Shown here piece after piece: positions 34,501 to 48,200 of a DNA stretch of 64,000 nucleotides (within the stretch, counting starts at the first letter, position 1; the number at the start of each line of letters is the position of its first letter). Source of the DNA: Ampullaceana balthica (Eukaryota; Mollusca; Gastropoda; Lymnaeidae). The notes below the pieces were generated by a model that was not told the origin of the DNA, ran no database searches, and saw nothing but the letters and a program-made list of their open reading frames with translations. The position numbers and the translations under genes were made by a program. The DNA is taken from contig CALYLW010000070.1 in NCBI GenBank assembly GCA_944989445.1, positions 1,277,307 through 1,341,306 of the forward strand, in the 5' to 3' direction.

Positions 34501-37500
34501 GGTTCTCAAACTTAAGGATTATAATTAGATTTAATTTTCGTGTCTTGATAGCTTACGCCAACCAGTGTCTGATGGCCTACCGACTGGCACATTGAAAAGC
34601 ACTGATTTTTAAAAAATATATAAAAATTTAAATTAAATTTTATTATTTTTTTTTAAAGTCATTAAATAAATTGTAAGCGACCAAATATTTCAGTGGAAGT
34701 TTTATTTAAAGTTACTCTTTTGATGTGACGTCACATTTCTTCAACCCCCCTCCCTCCCCCTCGTCACACATCGTCACAAAAGTGTGACCCCCCTCCCCCC
34801 CCCTTTTTTTTTAGGTGCGTGACGTCATTATGGACGGCCCCTATTCTATCCAGTGCTCTTTTTTCTATTAAAAAAAAAGAAACAGAAACTAAAAGGAGAA
34901 AGGTTTCAGAACCCAGTAACAGGTGCAAAAAAGGACTGATTTTACTGAAAATATCAATCTTTAAAAACCAGAACATATTCAAATATTTACTGAATATACT
35001 AATCTTTAAAAACACTAAACACTTGAAAAAAAAATGCTTAGGACTCCGCAGCATAACTATGCGACTCAAAGTGGCGTTATACAGCTAAACAGACGTAGTG
35101 CTTTACAGTCAATCTAAAGTAGCTCTAGGCCGTCAACCCTAAGTAGTGCTATATAGTGAAACCAAAGTGTTGCAATACAGTTAACTAATAGTAGTGCTAT
35201 CAGTTAAACCTAAGAAGTTCTATGCTGTCAACCCCAAGTAGTGCTCTTATAGTGAAACCAAATTAGTGCTATACAATTAACCCGAAGCAGTGCTATATAG
35301 TTAACCTAAAGTAGTGCTTTATAGTTATTCCAAAGAAGTGCTTTACGGTTGAGAACTTCTATGTACATAGATCAGCCGATCGTCAACAATATGTTATGTT
35401 AAATAATTGTTGGCCAGAAAAAGACTGAGGCTACAGGATATTGAGCGCAGTGGGGTATCCTGTTGTTTGTGATCTCACTGAGCATTAAAACTATGTCTCA
35501 TTCCCGTCCACTTCAGCTGTTATGTTAGGTTTTTTGTTGTTGTTTTTGTTGTTGTTTTTTTTGTTGTTGTTGTTTTTGTTTTTGTTTTTGTCTTAATGTT
35601 GATTTTGACAGTGTCCTTTTTTCTGTTCTTTTTTTTTAAAATTAAATTTTTATTGTGGCGTACACACAAAGCTGTCATATCATGACTTAAAAGTTCTGCA
35701 CATCCATTTCTTATCGTTACCATATATATCTAATAATAATTTAAACTTAATAACATTCTAAAGAATTTGTTTCGGGGGTGTAAGCTGAAATGTTTCCGTT
35801 TGTATTCCGCGAAAAGATTCAAAATAAACATGTGTGTACAAGTCTTTATCTATAATGGTTTTTTTTATTATTTTTTTTTAATAGTTCAAATTATAAAAAT
35901 ACTTGATTTATTCATCGTGCTTAATTTTAATCAAAACGGGCGTATTTCACATTCACATTGGTTGCTTTCAAAACATGGTGAAATTGCTTCTTTTAAAAGG
36001 GAATTCGTCCAACGCCAATGTTACAGCTGTTACAGCGACAGGAAAATAAGTCGAGAAGTTCAACGTAGTCGACGTGTTGTAGAAATCTCTGTCGTTAAAC
36101 TTAAAGCCAGCCACCACAAACACCTATAATATAAATTTCAAAATCGCTTGCAATAAATTGACGAACACGTCCGACTTACAGTCATGAACAAAGCATTTAT
36201 CTCACCTCGCCATGACGTCAAAAGCCTCATTAGAGTCACTGACATCTGAACCCGAAGACGTGGCGTTCCTGAGAATTCTGTTGATGGAACTGACGCTGGG
36301 GATGGTCGTGTCGTCACATACCCTCTGTGCCAGGAGCTGATCTCTAATCTCCCAGGCAAAGATGGACGGGTTCTGTTGTTTTAAGTCGAGGATCTTCCTC
36401 ACAACCATGGGCGTGGCCACTTGCTGAAATACAATTTTCGGCACTTGGTAAAATTGTATTTCTGATTTTCACTTGTTTATCGCAACAGCCTCACCCCAAT
36501 GAAAGGTGGGGTACTTGCAAAATCACAACATATACTAATCGACTTAAAATACATTCCACGTATCCTATATAATAAAAGGATATGTTCCGTGCGGTCATCG
36601 ATAGCGATTGGTCCCTCAAACACATAGAACTCCTACAGCAAATCATATTGAACACGTTTACGCTGACGTTCAAAACGAGTTATTTTTTGTGCATAATTTT
36701 TCCAAGACTTTATTTTGAGTTATGCATGTTGAGATTTATAGTAAAAAAACTCTGCTTTTAAGAGTTATTTATTTTAACTGTAATGAATATTATTTTTAAC
36801 GTGATGCACATGTATGCGGTCGAGACGGCTGTTGGAGGGGAGTTACAACATGCCACCGAACGGTGGCGGAACGTCCTTGGACGGGCTTTGTTGCTCGTTG
36901 ATTAATAAAACAGATATTCTAAAAACTACGGCATTGATTAAATAAAAAGTTAGAAAATAGTAGCATTAGAAAAACCTTTTAGATCACAGAAACAACTTTC
37001 ATGTTCTTCTTTTCTGAGGAAACTAACATCCTCATATTAGCTCTACAGAATTTTGATGTATCGGTTTGTATTAATTTATTACTATCATCATTTTAATTAC
37101 AATTATTTTAAAACTAATTTATGATTAATAAGTATATATTATTATATTATCTATATTACACATTACATGCACTCCTTTTATACAGAAGACTAATGCGTCT
37201 TAAGCTTATCCATGGTTTATGTCCAATCTCGCATCTTTCTTAGAGTTTTTAATGTTGAAAGTACAGTGGAGCCTTGGTTTACGTTTGCTTTGGTTTAAGT
37301 GAAACTTGGTATACGTCCTGTTTCGACGCGAAACATTTTGCTTGGTATACGACCATTGTTTGATTTACGACCTTTTTTTTGGAATACAACTCGCGTGCTA
37401 GATCTTGTATGGGGTCGTCAATTAATGACATCACGCGATTTCAGCCGATCCCCCGCCCTCGTCAACGTCGTCAAAAAAAGTTAGCCCCCTCCCCTCAAAT

Positions 37501-39213
37501 ATGACGTTACAGAGTGTTGCCCCTCCCCTCAATAAAAGTCGTATTTCTTATTTGAAAATGAGCATATTTCAAATCACTTTATTGTCATTTAAGTTTGTAT
37601 TTAATGTCAGGCTACACTCTAATATCATAACACGCGTGTTATAAGCATTTTAATTAAAATTTTATTATTTTAATTGTAAGAAATCAAATATTTCACCGGA
37701 ACTTTTATTTAAAGTTGCGTGTTTTGATGTGAAAAAATTTGTTATAAGTTTTTTTAACACAATTTCCTATGGGAAAAATTGCGTTTATATATGTGAAATG
37801 TCTGTAACGCTTGATCCTGCAACTCCTCCTGAACTATACCAGATATTTTGCAAATATGTTAAGGAGGTCTCAAGGATGTGCAAGGGCCAAAAAATACCCA
37901 AAAGGTTTACTAGATTTCCAAGAACATTTTATTTAAAACGAAAAAATATCAGTATTTTGTCAATTTTTCGCCAACCATAACAGCTATCGGTTTGAGACAA
38001 ACGTCAAACGATTGCTAATAATATTTAGAACAATGTTATAAATATAATTTTTTTAGAAATCTCTTTTCTTTCGACTCCCGTAATTTTAGCAGCAATTTGT
38101 AGATAGCAATTGTTTTGTTTACTTTCATAATTATTGATTTGAAATTACTTTTAATGTAATCTAGAATTATATTTAATGGTGTTTATCCCGCTTTGTGAAT
38201 GCTAATGTTGGATTGGTGCGCGGTGCGCATTATATTGACCCATTATTGGTCTGTTGTAGGTCAGGGGATTTGACGTCATTTTTTGTTTACTTTCAGAATT
38301 ACTGATGTGAAATGACTTTTAATGTAACCTGGAATGATTTCCCTTGAATAATATTTTTTTAAAAACAGTAAAAAAAAACACAAGTTTTCGACTATTAATC
38401 CTTTATATACGAGACATAATTAAAAAGAATTTCCATTATAATACGCAGCGCAAGACAATCCAATAATACAAAATTTTAGTTATGTCTCGTAAAACATGTT
38501 GAATATAATGCGCACCGATTGGGAATAGTTTTTAAAAAGTATTGTCAATTTAATACGCACCATATTGCATGACAGGAAAGGTTTTCAATATAATACGCAA
38601 CACGACACTATAGCAAAACAAAGTTAACATGTTACATAGAGATCAATAAAGATAATATAAAAATTCATTAATTAAATTACAGTATATTCGATCGATCTGA
38701 AATTTTGATACATCATTTTTATCATCGGCACGAGTCTGCCTGAAAAAATTTCAACTCGCCAGCATACGGGAAAGTGGGTTAAATCGATCCAAAGTTTTTT
38801 CGGCGCTCAAGCAGACACCACGAGTTAATATAAAGGATTTTTTTAAATCGGAAATTCTCTGTTAGCAATTGCTTTTGAATACTCATTCGAGTTTTTATTA
38901 CTTGTTTTACTATGTATTTTAGTATTAAGCAGTGTTTAAATAATTTATACAACCACGTCAATAAATGCATAATATATTAATAACAAAATGACTTTTTCCA
39001 TGGGGACGGATTAATCATTTTCCTTCTTTTTCTTATAGAAAAAATACGTTTGGTTTATATCCAATTTGGTATAGATTATGTTAAAAGTTCTGGAACGGAT
39101 TAAGGACGTAAAGGCCGATGTTCGACTGTAAGTTGGTTTCCTGGCTTGTTCAGGCTAAAAAGCTTGTGAACGCTACATCACTTGCCCAATAGTCTGTCAT
39201 GGACTGGAAAGGG

Positions 39214-39249
<36 letters not shown>

Positions 39250-42200
39250 GCTACCCATCCTCGCATCCTTGCAAGACGGACAAAAATAAGGATTTGTATG
39301 TGTTTGTTCTTGCGAATATAACAGAAAACTGCCTTTAAAAAAATCTCTTTGTTTATCTGAGATTGTTGTTGCGTTGCATTTCCAAGATAAAATTTAATGC
39401 CGTATGAATTATTACTTATTAGCTCTCTGATATTCTATCCTCTAATGTTTCTAGATTTAGTGATTTAACTCTTGGGTTTTTTTTTAAATAACATATTTTT
39501 TATTTAAATGCCGCTCGACAGACCGTTACTCTTCATTGGTAAGCGTGAATATTGAACCTGTAATAAATCTTGCATTTTTTTTTGAATTTTTTCTATGGTT
39601 TTTATGGTAGATGGGTACCATGAAAAATAAAATAATTTCTAGAGTAGGTTTGACCAATGTAAGGTAATATTCTATTTTTTCTTATTTTTTTTAAAAATTA
39701 CATTTGTAAAAGTTTCTTTTTATAAAGCATAAAGTGTGTTTTGATTTTTTTAATTATTTATTTAATATTTGGGTTCCATGACCAATTTTCATTCTTTTTA
39801 TTACCCTTTTGTTTTATATATTACTATGTGAGTTCAATTTATGATAGTGTAAAGATTGTTTAAACAGATATATCAATTTAGTCTGCAAATTAGACATTCC
39901 AAACTTGTTAATGCCAAATCATTAACTAACTTAAATTCCTAACAAAGTGATATAGTGTCATTTATATTTAAATGAAAACAGCATTTTATGGGACTCCTTT
40001 TTTCTCCATCAGAAGAAGATGATAGTTTCTTGTATAGCGCTATTTATCAATGCTAGTGCGGGATGCTAACGAGCTTCGATTTTCAAAAACTTTGTTTAAA
40101 AATTTGAAGGAAAAATAATGACTTCAGTTGCTTCTCTCCCAGTAAAACACAGCATTTTTTAAATCATAAATCTAGTACAATGTAATGTGATTGCTTTTTC
40201 AGATCGATTACGGATACAAGTTACTACGTGTAAGTATTCCTTCTGCTCTTCTGACAAAGTCCTTGAATTAAGCATATTTTAAATTTAACAAACGGTACAT
40301 TCAAATTATGTCCATTAACTCCGTTATTTGTTTTTTTAAAATTGCCATATTGGTCAATTCAAGAGAAGCTGACCCTACTGACCCTGACTTTTGGCTTGCT
40401 TCCGCCGATTGATCCTGGCTTGATGGACCCCGTCTCGTAGAATCGTGTGAGAATTTTTGAGACACATCCGTGTGAGACGAGCAACTGTCTGGAAATGTCG
40501 CACGGTCTCACTCCCATCTGGGCCAGCTCGACGATCCGACGCCGGATGTGCTCCGGAAGTGGTCGTCCGTTGACGAACACGCCACCCAGCTGGTTGACTC
40601 CTGTTTGGCCTGCAAATTTGACAAGATTGGATAGTGGTTTAGAAAGTTGAAGCATTAAAAATGGGAAAGTAGACAAATGCCTGAGCTAATCACTGCAAGG
40701 TTGAGACAGAAGTGTAAAAAAGACATTTTTAAAATTAAACATTAAAAAAAATTATGGTTTATAAAAAAATGTTAATTACAGTTCTCTAAAACGAATCAGA
40801 GTGACGAATCGCAGATAATTTAAATAGAAAAGCAAGAGCAGGGGAAATCGTTAACAGTATCTGGTTTTGAATTATCATTCTATTTCTTAAGCTTCTCAAA
40901 CGGGTGACCAGAACAAGTTTTTGATCGCAACCTTTAGCAGTGCTATTTGGTTTGAAAGAAGAACGGAGCATTGCCCGTCCAGCTCTTTCTTCAACGGGGT
41001 AGGCTGCAAAAGCGGCTCTAGCTGTCGGCATTGCAGCTTAACACCTGAAACAGTATTGTTACTCTTGACATTGCGCCCGAACTATGCTTAGCGGGGGAGA
41101 ATAGGGCTGCGTGTAAGTCATATAGGCGTTAAGACAGATCAACAAGCCTTGAAGAGTATGTAAATAATTAGCGCTGACAACTTTTCTTATTGATGCTTTG
41201 TTTAATTTTTTTTTAAAATCACAATACAGTAACAATTAAATAAAAACAAACTATTAATTAACCTTATAAACTTATGCCTTTGTCAATAAAAAAAAACCAC
41301 TGATGTAACTTAAGAAATGTATTGAATATACTGAAAATTTAAATGCATTAATTTCTGTTCAAGCTGAGAAAGTGTTGGAAAGTTAGCTGTAGTGTTAAGA
41401 GATCTTAAATTTTATAGGTATAAAAAAGGTAATCGTAATATTAACAAAAATATTGTTGAAATACCTAATATATAAAAAAAATACAAGAGTTATTATTTAT
41501 AAACATGACTGCAAATGAATTTCTTTTAATCAGAGATTAAAGCACTTTTGTGTGGTCACTTATGATTAAAAAATTAAAATACTTGTCTTCCTCTGATTTG
41601 CTAATCGATTATCCAACTTTTTATATCATACTATATTTATAACAATCGAGCTTCGGTCTAAGCGTTGACAAAATTTCAAGTTCAAGAACATTCCATGAGC
41701 CAAATAACAAGCCGCAGAACGCAAGATCCCGATCCAACCAAAGAAGTTACAAGTTAAATAGGTAAATTATGAATATACTTAAGCAAAACTCACCATTACC
41801 ACATTAGGAAGTGAATGTGATGTTGTTTTAAAAATTCATACTTGCTTCTAAAAATTGGAAGATGTTTGATGTGACTAAAAATCACTAGACGCTCTAAGTC
41901 AAACTCTGAGAAATGATCTCTGACAACTATCATTGATACTTGTGACGCGGGGGGGGGTGTAGATTTTTTCTACAACAATGATCCTGTCCCGAGGCGAAGA
42001 TTAACAATTTAATTATAACAATTTATTATACATCTATCGTTATCAAAATAATCAAACAAGGAGGTAGTTCCATCAAACTGTGGTCTAAATGCCCTTCTAT
42101 TTTTAGTCGACTTCTCCATTCAAACAGTCTGTGAACACTTGTAAACAATCTCCAACATATGTGTACGTTACTGCGGACTTCAGAGTGCTCGACATGGGTT

Positions 42201-45200
42201 ATCTATTTGATCTCATTAGGGGCTGTCCATAAAGTACGTCAAGCTATTTTTAACCATTTTTAACTCCCCCCTGTCACAAATCTCGGACCCCCCCCCCTTA
42301 AATTACGTCACACTTTCCAACAAAAATGTTGTTTTTTATTAACAAAATAATTAAAATTGAATATAAAACACCGTGACGTCACACATGGCCGGACCCCCCC
42401 TCCCCCTGTCACAAACTGTCACACTTTCGTACACCCCCTCTCCCCTCTGGAGCGTGACGTACTTTATGGACGGCCCCTTAATTAACTGGGGGATCAGCCA
42501 GACAAGCTTCGGAGATGTCAATGCATCGCAAGTCTGCGCTATTTCTTAACGATATGAAAAGTAATTTTGTTTGTACAAACACGAGTGTTCCCCCCCCCCA
42601 GGTAAATACATTCCGAGCATTTCCCTGCTCTTCTTCTCCCCCACCGTCCCAGCGACATGGCTGTGACTTTATTCGCGTATTGTCCACGACCTGTAAGCTT
42701 GGATGACCAAAAGAAAAACAGAAACAAATGGTAAAGCCATGAGAACTGCCGAACATCAGAAAGCCGTAATGGGGGTGCTAAGATGGAAGGCGGTGGCGTC
42801 TGCGCTGGGGAAAAAAATGGGGTGCTAAGATGAAGGAAGCATCAGGGTTGAGTGGTTTGTTTTTAAAAAAATTCTATCACACTTGCCAATTCCTTTTATT
42901 CCCACGGCTTTGGCTCGAGTTTTCTCTTTTAATCCGCGTGTCGATATCAAACGGCGTTTTCATCTACTTTGGCTTCTGATAATGACCGTTCGGTTTATAA
43001 TGGACATTCCGATTCAGCGACATCCCTTGCTGACATCTGTTTAAAAAAATAATGGGGCGGGGAGGGCAGTGCTGCAGTGCTGGAATATTACGGTGGGAAT
43101 TTTAGTTTACAGTAATATTTTTAAAAAAATAATTAAATTATTATTTTGGCACGAGGAGGGAAAACAAATAAATTATAATAAGAGCGAACAAGATTCTAAA
43201 TTCTAGAGGTTTAAGTAAACTATTATTTTAAAACAACCCCTGGATATAGGGCATGTTTCTCAGTTTCCCGGCGTGGTTTGTTCTCACTGCCAACATCCAC
43301 CTCTCGCTCTCCGAGGCTAGGGAGGGAGAGGGGGGGGAGGCCGTTCGTTCCAGTTCACGGTTTGATGGCGTGGCATTCGTTTCAGGTCATTAGGGCGTAC
43401 AGAGCCCAAAGCGAGAAACCCTTTGATATCGAGAGAAAGATTGTGCTGTAAGGCATAAGACATTTCATCTTAATGTTCGCTAAAAAAACAACAACAAAAA
43501 ACTCTAACTCTATGCAACAACGTACTCGACACCCTACAAGCAGTCGATATTCAGAACTATTCAGAAAGCGCATAGCCGTTCAACACTATGGTATCGATTC
43601 ACTGTAGCCGAGTATATAAAAATTTTTTTAAAGTTGTACAGCAAATAGTGCAGAATTAGTTAATAGCGCGGATTTCTCTTCATAAAATGTGTGACGTTGT
43701 GGGTTGGCTACGAGCTGCTAACTCTAAGTTAGAACTTAATCTTTAAAAATACAGGTTTCAGAAGTACACTTTTCATTTTTTTTACAAACAACTGGATTGA
43801 TTTGAAGAAAAATCAGATCTGCTCAGTTTACGGGAATGAACTGTAGAAACAAGAAACATACTCTTGGAACTAAATATGATTTGAAGAAGAAAGCGGCCCC
43901 CAACGACAAGCTTCAGCGACACAATATGTGTGGTTCTTAAATTTCTAATGCGGTCGCCATAAAACAAACAAAGAAAGTCATGGGGCACTCTGACGTAACT
44001 TCATGCAATGTTCCCTTTTGCCCGGCCACTCAGATATCTCACCGACGCCGCGCAGCAGTTTAGAAGTACCGCGCAGCAAATTTAATAGAATATTGCTCTA
44101 AAAATAGATGCTGTGCAAATTTGCACACGAGTTCTTCTTATTTACTTAGCACACGAACCCTCGTGTTGTCATCGCAATGTGTACTAAGCGGCGTGGCTGG
44201 CGATTCAGCTCAGGCAAAGTCAATAATTTTGGATATAACATTTTATTGATAAGCTAAATATTGAAACATAATTAACTAAAATATTATTTTTAATTAAAAT
44301 CTTCTGAACAAAAAAATAATATCTCGTTTAAACCCTGTATTTTAATCTACATTTTTATCCCCCCCCCCACCGAATACACAAGTTAATTGATATTTAAATG
44401 ACGTCTCTTGCTAAACCCATACCAGCAGCGCAGCACCGATTGTCACATTTATCCTCCTCCGCATGATGAAACAAATGACAGGGGCGCATACTGTGATCTC
44501 TGATCCATAGAGAAATGGAAAAAAAGATGTACTTTAATATGTTCGTGTCCAAATATCCCATTCTTTTGATGCCGATTTAAATGAAACCAATTTAGAAATA
44601 AAATTATGACTTCTTCGTCACAAAGTTTTCGAAAGGCAAGGGACAGAAATACGTATTTTGTTTTCAGTTATATGTATAAATTAACAGATACCACAAATTG
44701 ACCTACCAAAAAGACCGCACAAAGCGATTATACCACGATCTGAACACACAAACTGATGCTATAAAGTGACCGCACAACTTGATCTCAAACTGATACAAAA
44801 AGTTGACTTCACAAACTGACCTCACAAACTGGTAAACAAACTGAGACAATAAGTTGACCTCACTAACTGACCACACAAACAGACATCACAAACTGGCCTC
44901 ATAAAATGACCCTACAAACCGATCTCAAACTGACCACAAAAAGCCGATCTCAAACTGACCTCACAAACTGACTAAACGATTGGACCTTTCTAACAGATCC
45001 CACTATTTTAAAACGAACATCTGACCAAACAAATAACCCGAAAAAACAACAACAACGCAGTGCCCAAACTTTAGGATCCTATCTACCGTAAATAAGTTTT
45101 TAATTCCTTAACCAACCCCCAACACACATACAAACCTTTTGTCTCCATTTTCTACTCCCAACATGGGCGTAGGGAAGGGGGGGCAAGGGGGGCATTTGCC

Positions 45201-48200
45201 CCCCCTACATTTGAGAAAAAAAAATTAATTTATTAAATGCATTAATAAATGTTGTATTTTAACTATTACAGCACTAATTTGTAAGTCTTATTAATTTCTA
45301 AGGCTTTTTTCAACCCTTATTTTATACTGAACTTGAATTTAATTGAAAATTGTACCTGTATGGCATTGCCAGTTAAAATATTTTTAAAAAGGGGGATTTT
45401 TTTGCCCCCCCCCTGGAATTTTTTTGCCCCCCCCCTGGAAAAATTCCTAGCGACGCCCATGACTCCCAATGTATTTTTTGTTTTCGATAATTCAACACAC
45501 CCATTGTCAGAAAATGCCATCTTTTATTTTAGTTTAATCAATCAGTCTCAGCTGCTAATCATCATAACTGACTACCTTGGCTAAAATAAACACCGTTTAA
45601 CTATTTTCTTTGTCTTTCTCCTGCGAACCAAACAAAATGGATTGGACACACTGTATTGGCGACTGCGCAAATTAACGGCTTTGATGTTTGACTTCGTGCA
45701 CCAAATGATTATCGAAAAGAAAAAAAGGAGGCAAAAGATTTTGCTTTCATATAATAAGGCTTTTTTCTATTAACTGATATTAATTTAATTTTTTCTTCTT
45801 TTACGCATGCAATTTTATTTATTTATTTTATTTATTTATTTTTATTTTTTTTGAAATTGAATTAACTTTATTTTATCAGCGCCGCTTTCATATAACCAGG
45901 AATTTACACACTGCACTTCAACAAATTTTCTCGCCCTATTCCGTTCTCGGTTACCACGTTTTAGAATCTGTTTATCCTACACTATCAAGCCCCCGTATCT
46001 CTTTCCGAACCATTTTTAAAAAAACGGAAAGCGAACTTGTGATTAATACAGCGTGCATAAAGTGAAGGACCGCTCGAAAGAAGATAAGAAGAAGTAAAAA
46101 AAAATGACCATTGTCAAATGAGTCGGTCACGCTTCGTGACGTGACGGATGCCTGGTCTTTGATAGCTCTGTCCTCCCCGTCCGTCACGCGTGGCCGCATA
46201 CCGTCACAGGCCCTTGCTAAGTGCGACAAATTGGCCCCAGACAAAACATATCAAACGTTCGTTCTAATGGCACCCAACTTGTCTTTGGTTAATGCGCCCG
46301 TAATTCCCACCATTTCTGTATTCATAATTACCACCATTGCAAGTTTTTTTGGGGGGGTGGAGTAAGGGTGGGGGGGGGGTCAATTTTTTTTTAACCTGTA
46401 AAAAAAATCTCTTTGCAGAACTTTGCTCAACCTGCATATTTTTTTTTAATCGCAATTGTTTTAAAGCGCCTTTAATGATGTCTGCACGCTGAACCGAAAC
46501 TTTGACGGCTGTATACATCGCGGCTGGCAGACTTTTCTAAAGTCAAAATGGAATTCCGAGTTCAAACGTTATGGAAACGTCGAAGCTGGCCTTTCATTTG
46601 CTCCCCCAAGAAATAGCCTTTTAATCGCCCCACGGACGTGATGCGAGCATTTAGCCCGGCGGGTTTTCTTTTCACCGACGCTAGAGCAGTAGCCGTCGTT
46701 CTCTCTCTCTCTCCCTCGTGTGTTTTATGGAGTGAACGTGTTGCCGAGGCCTTGCTCGGCTCATACTGCTTGTTCGGAGGTCAATGGCTTTCAACAGCCC
46801 CACACTTGAAAAACATAAGCACCGCGCAATTTGCATTGACAAACGTCGTGATCCAGTCCAGCTGATAAAGCAGGAGGACATCAGGAGTGGGGATGGGCTG
46901 GCGTGGCTTGCCGGGTAAGGTTGCCGGACTTAGACTGTGACGAGTCACTTGTGGTCGATGTCAAAAGAAGAGGCTGCGAAGATGTCGAGGAGATAGATGT
47001 CTAACTCACGGGTGTTCTAGTTAGACGGACCGCCGCAAGCCATAAAGAGACGTTATGTTTCTTTATAATAATTTTAAAAAATTGGCTAGAATGCCAGTTT
47101 CTATGGTAATGTATATAGCCACCTTAATAATCTGAACATCAAATAAAGTATTTCGGGTTTTTTTAAATTGCAAAGTAAGTCTGTATTTGTAATTAAATAT
47201 ATAACATCTTATGTTATTAACAATGCTTTGAAAAGGGGTCACTAAATATACAATGAGTGTAAAGGTAAGAAATAGAATAAGTAGAGAGAGGAGCAAAATG
47301 GAAGGACGATGGGCAAAGGTTTTCGAATTGGGGGAAGGCGGAGTAATTATTTTTAAAAAAAATTTAAATATCTATTTTATTTTTTACTTCTATTTGTAAC
47401 ATTTAAATTTTAAAAACTAATAAATACAAGTTCAAAGGTAAGTAAAATTAAAGGCCTGGTATTTGTCATATCAATGACATCCTTTCAAATCCGACCGGAA
47501 GCCCTTGTTGGGTCTGCGTTGGCTTGGGATACAAACCAGACAGAATATTTGCGAGATCTGGTGCCCATAGCGTGGAGGCCCCCACTGGTACCAAACCAGA
47601 CAGAATATTTGCGAGAGCTGGTGCCCATAGCGTTGAGGCCCCCACTGGTACCAAACCAGACAGAATATGTGCGAGAGCTGGTGCCCATTGCGTGTAGGCC
47701 CCCACTGGTACCAAACCAGACAGACTATTTGCAAGAGCTGGTGCCCATAGCGTGGAGGCCCTCACTGGTACAAAACCAGACAGACTATTTGCGAGAGCTG
47801 GTGCCCATAGCGTGGAGGCCCCCACTGGTACCGAACCAGACACACTATTTGCGAGAGATGGTGCCCATAGCGTGGAGCACTGGTACCAAACCAGACAGAA
47901 TATTTGCGAGAGCTGGTGCCCATAGCGTGGAGGCCCCCACTTGTACCTTTTGTCCGCGTGTTATAGTTATTGTGACAAGTGCAAAAAAAAATTTTTTTTT
48001 AAACTTTGCTGCAAAAACTTCCGCAGACGCCCATGACGATGGTAATTGTTGTTGTACAACAGAAAGAAAACAAGGTAAATAATCGGAAGAGTTTCTTAAC
48101 AATCTGCTGTCATTAAAACTCTTCATTAAAAAAAATATTGTATGGTGCATCGGAAAAATATTTTCGGCATTAGCTAAGGTCAGAGGTCATCAGGAATTTC

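Larger units (their letters stand above)
32658..36205 (-). other. Poxn intron 3
   Basis: A 3.5-kb intron containing a GGGGCCGTCC-family element (33099-34841), a degenerate 27-bp tandem repeat (35085-35350) and a TTG/TTTTTG low-complexity run (35527-35591). Confidence 0.8.
37264..39128. mobile_element. Tigger/pogo-type element with nested repeats
   Basis: Left end CAGTGGAGCCTTGGTTTACG; right end inverted CAGTCGAACATCGGCCTTTA, with TA duplicated on both sides. Subterminal parts (ACGTTTGGTTTATATCC, TTAATCCG-like) are Tigger-like. No transposase frame survives. A GGGGCCGTCC fragment and repeat R1 lie inside. Confidence 0.8.
36424..40388 (-). other. Poxn intron 2
   Basis: A 4-kb intron. It holds a SINE tail fragment (37165-37200), a Tigger element (37264-39128) with nested insertions, another SINE tail (39160-39212) and a TA microsatellite (39215-39246). 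Confidence 0.8.

Noticed and set aside
40786..41031. 81-codon minus-strand frame as the Poxn N-terminal exon
   Set aside because: No donor was found giving the required phase, and the 13-nt exon at 48366-48378 gives the expected MPHTG start.
47466..48150. Open frames of up to 202 codons with a 20-residue repeat
   Set aside because: The 60-bp satellite unit opens frames on both strands; there is no domain, splice support or conserved start.
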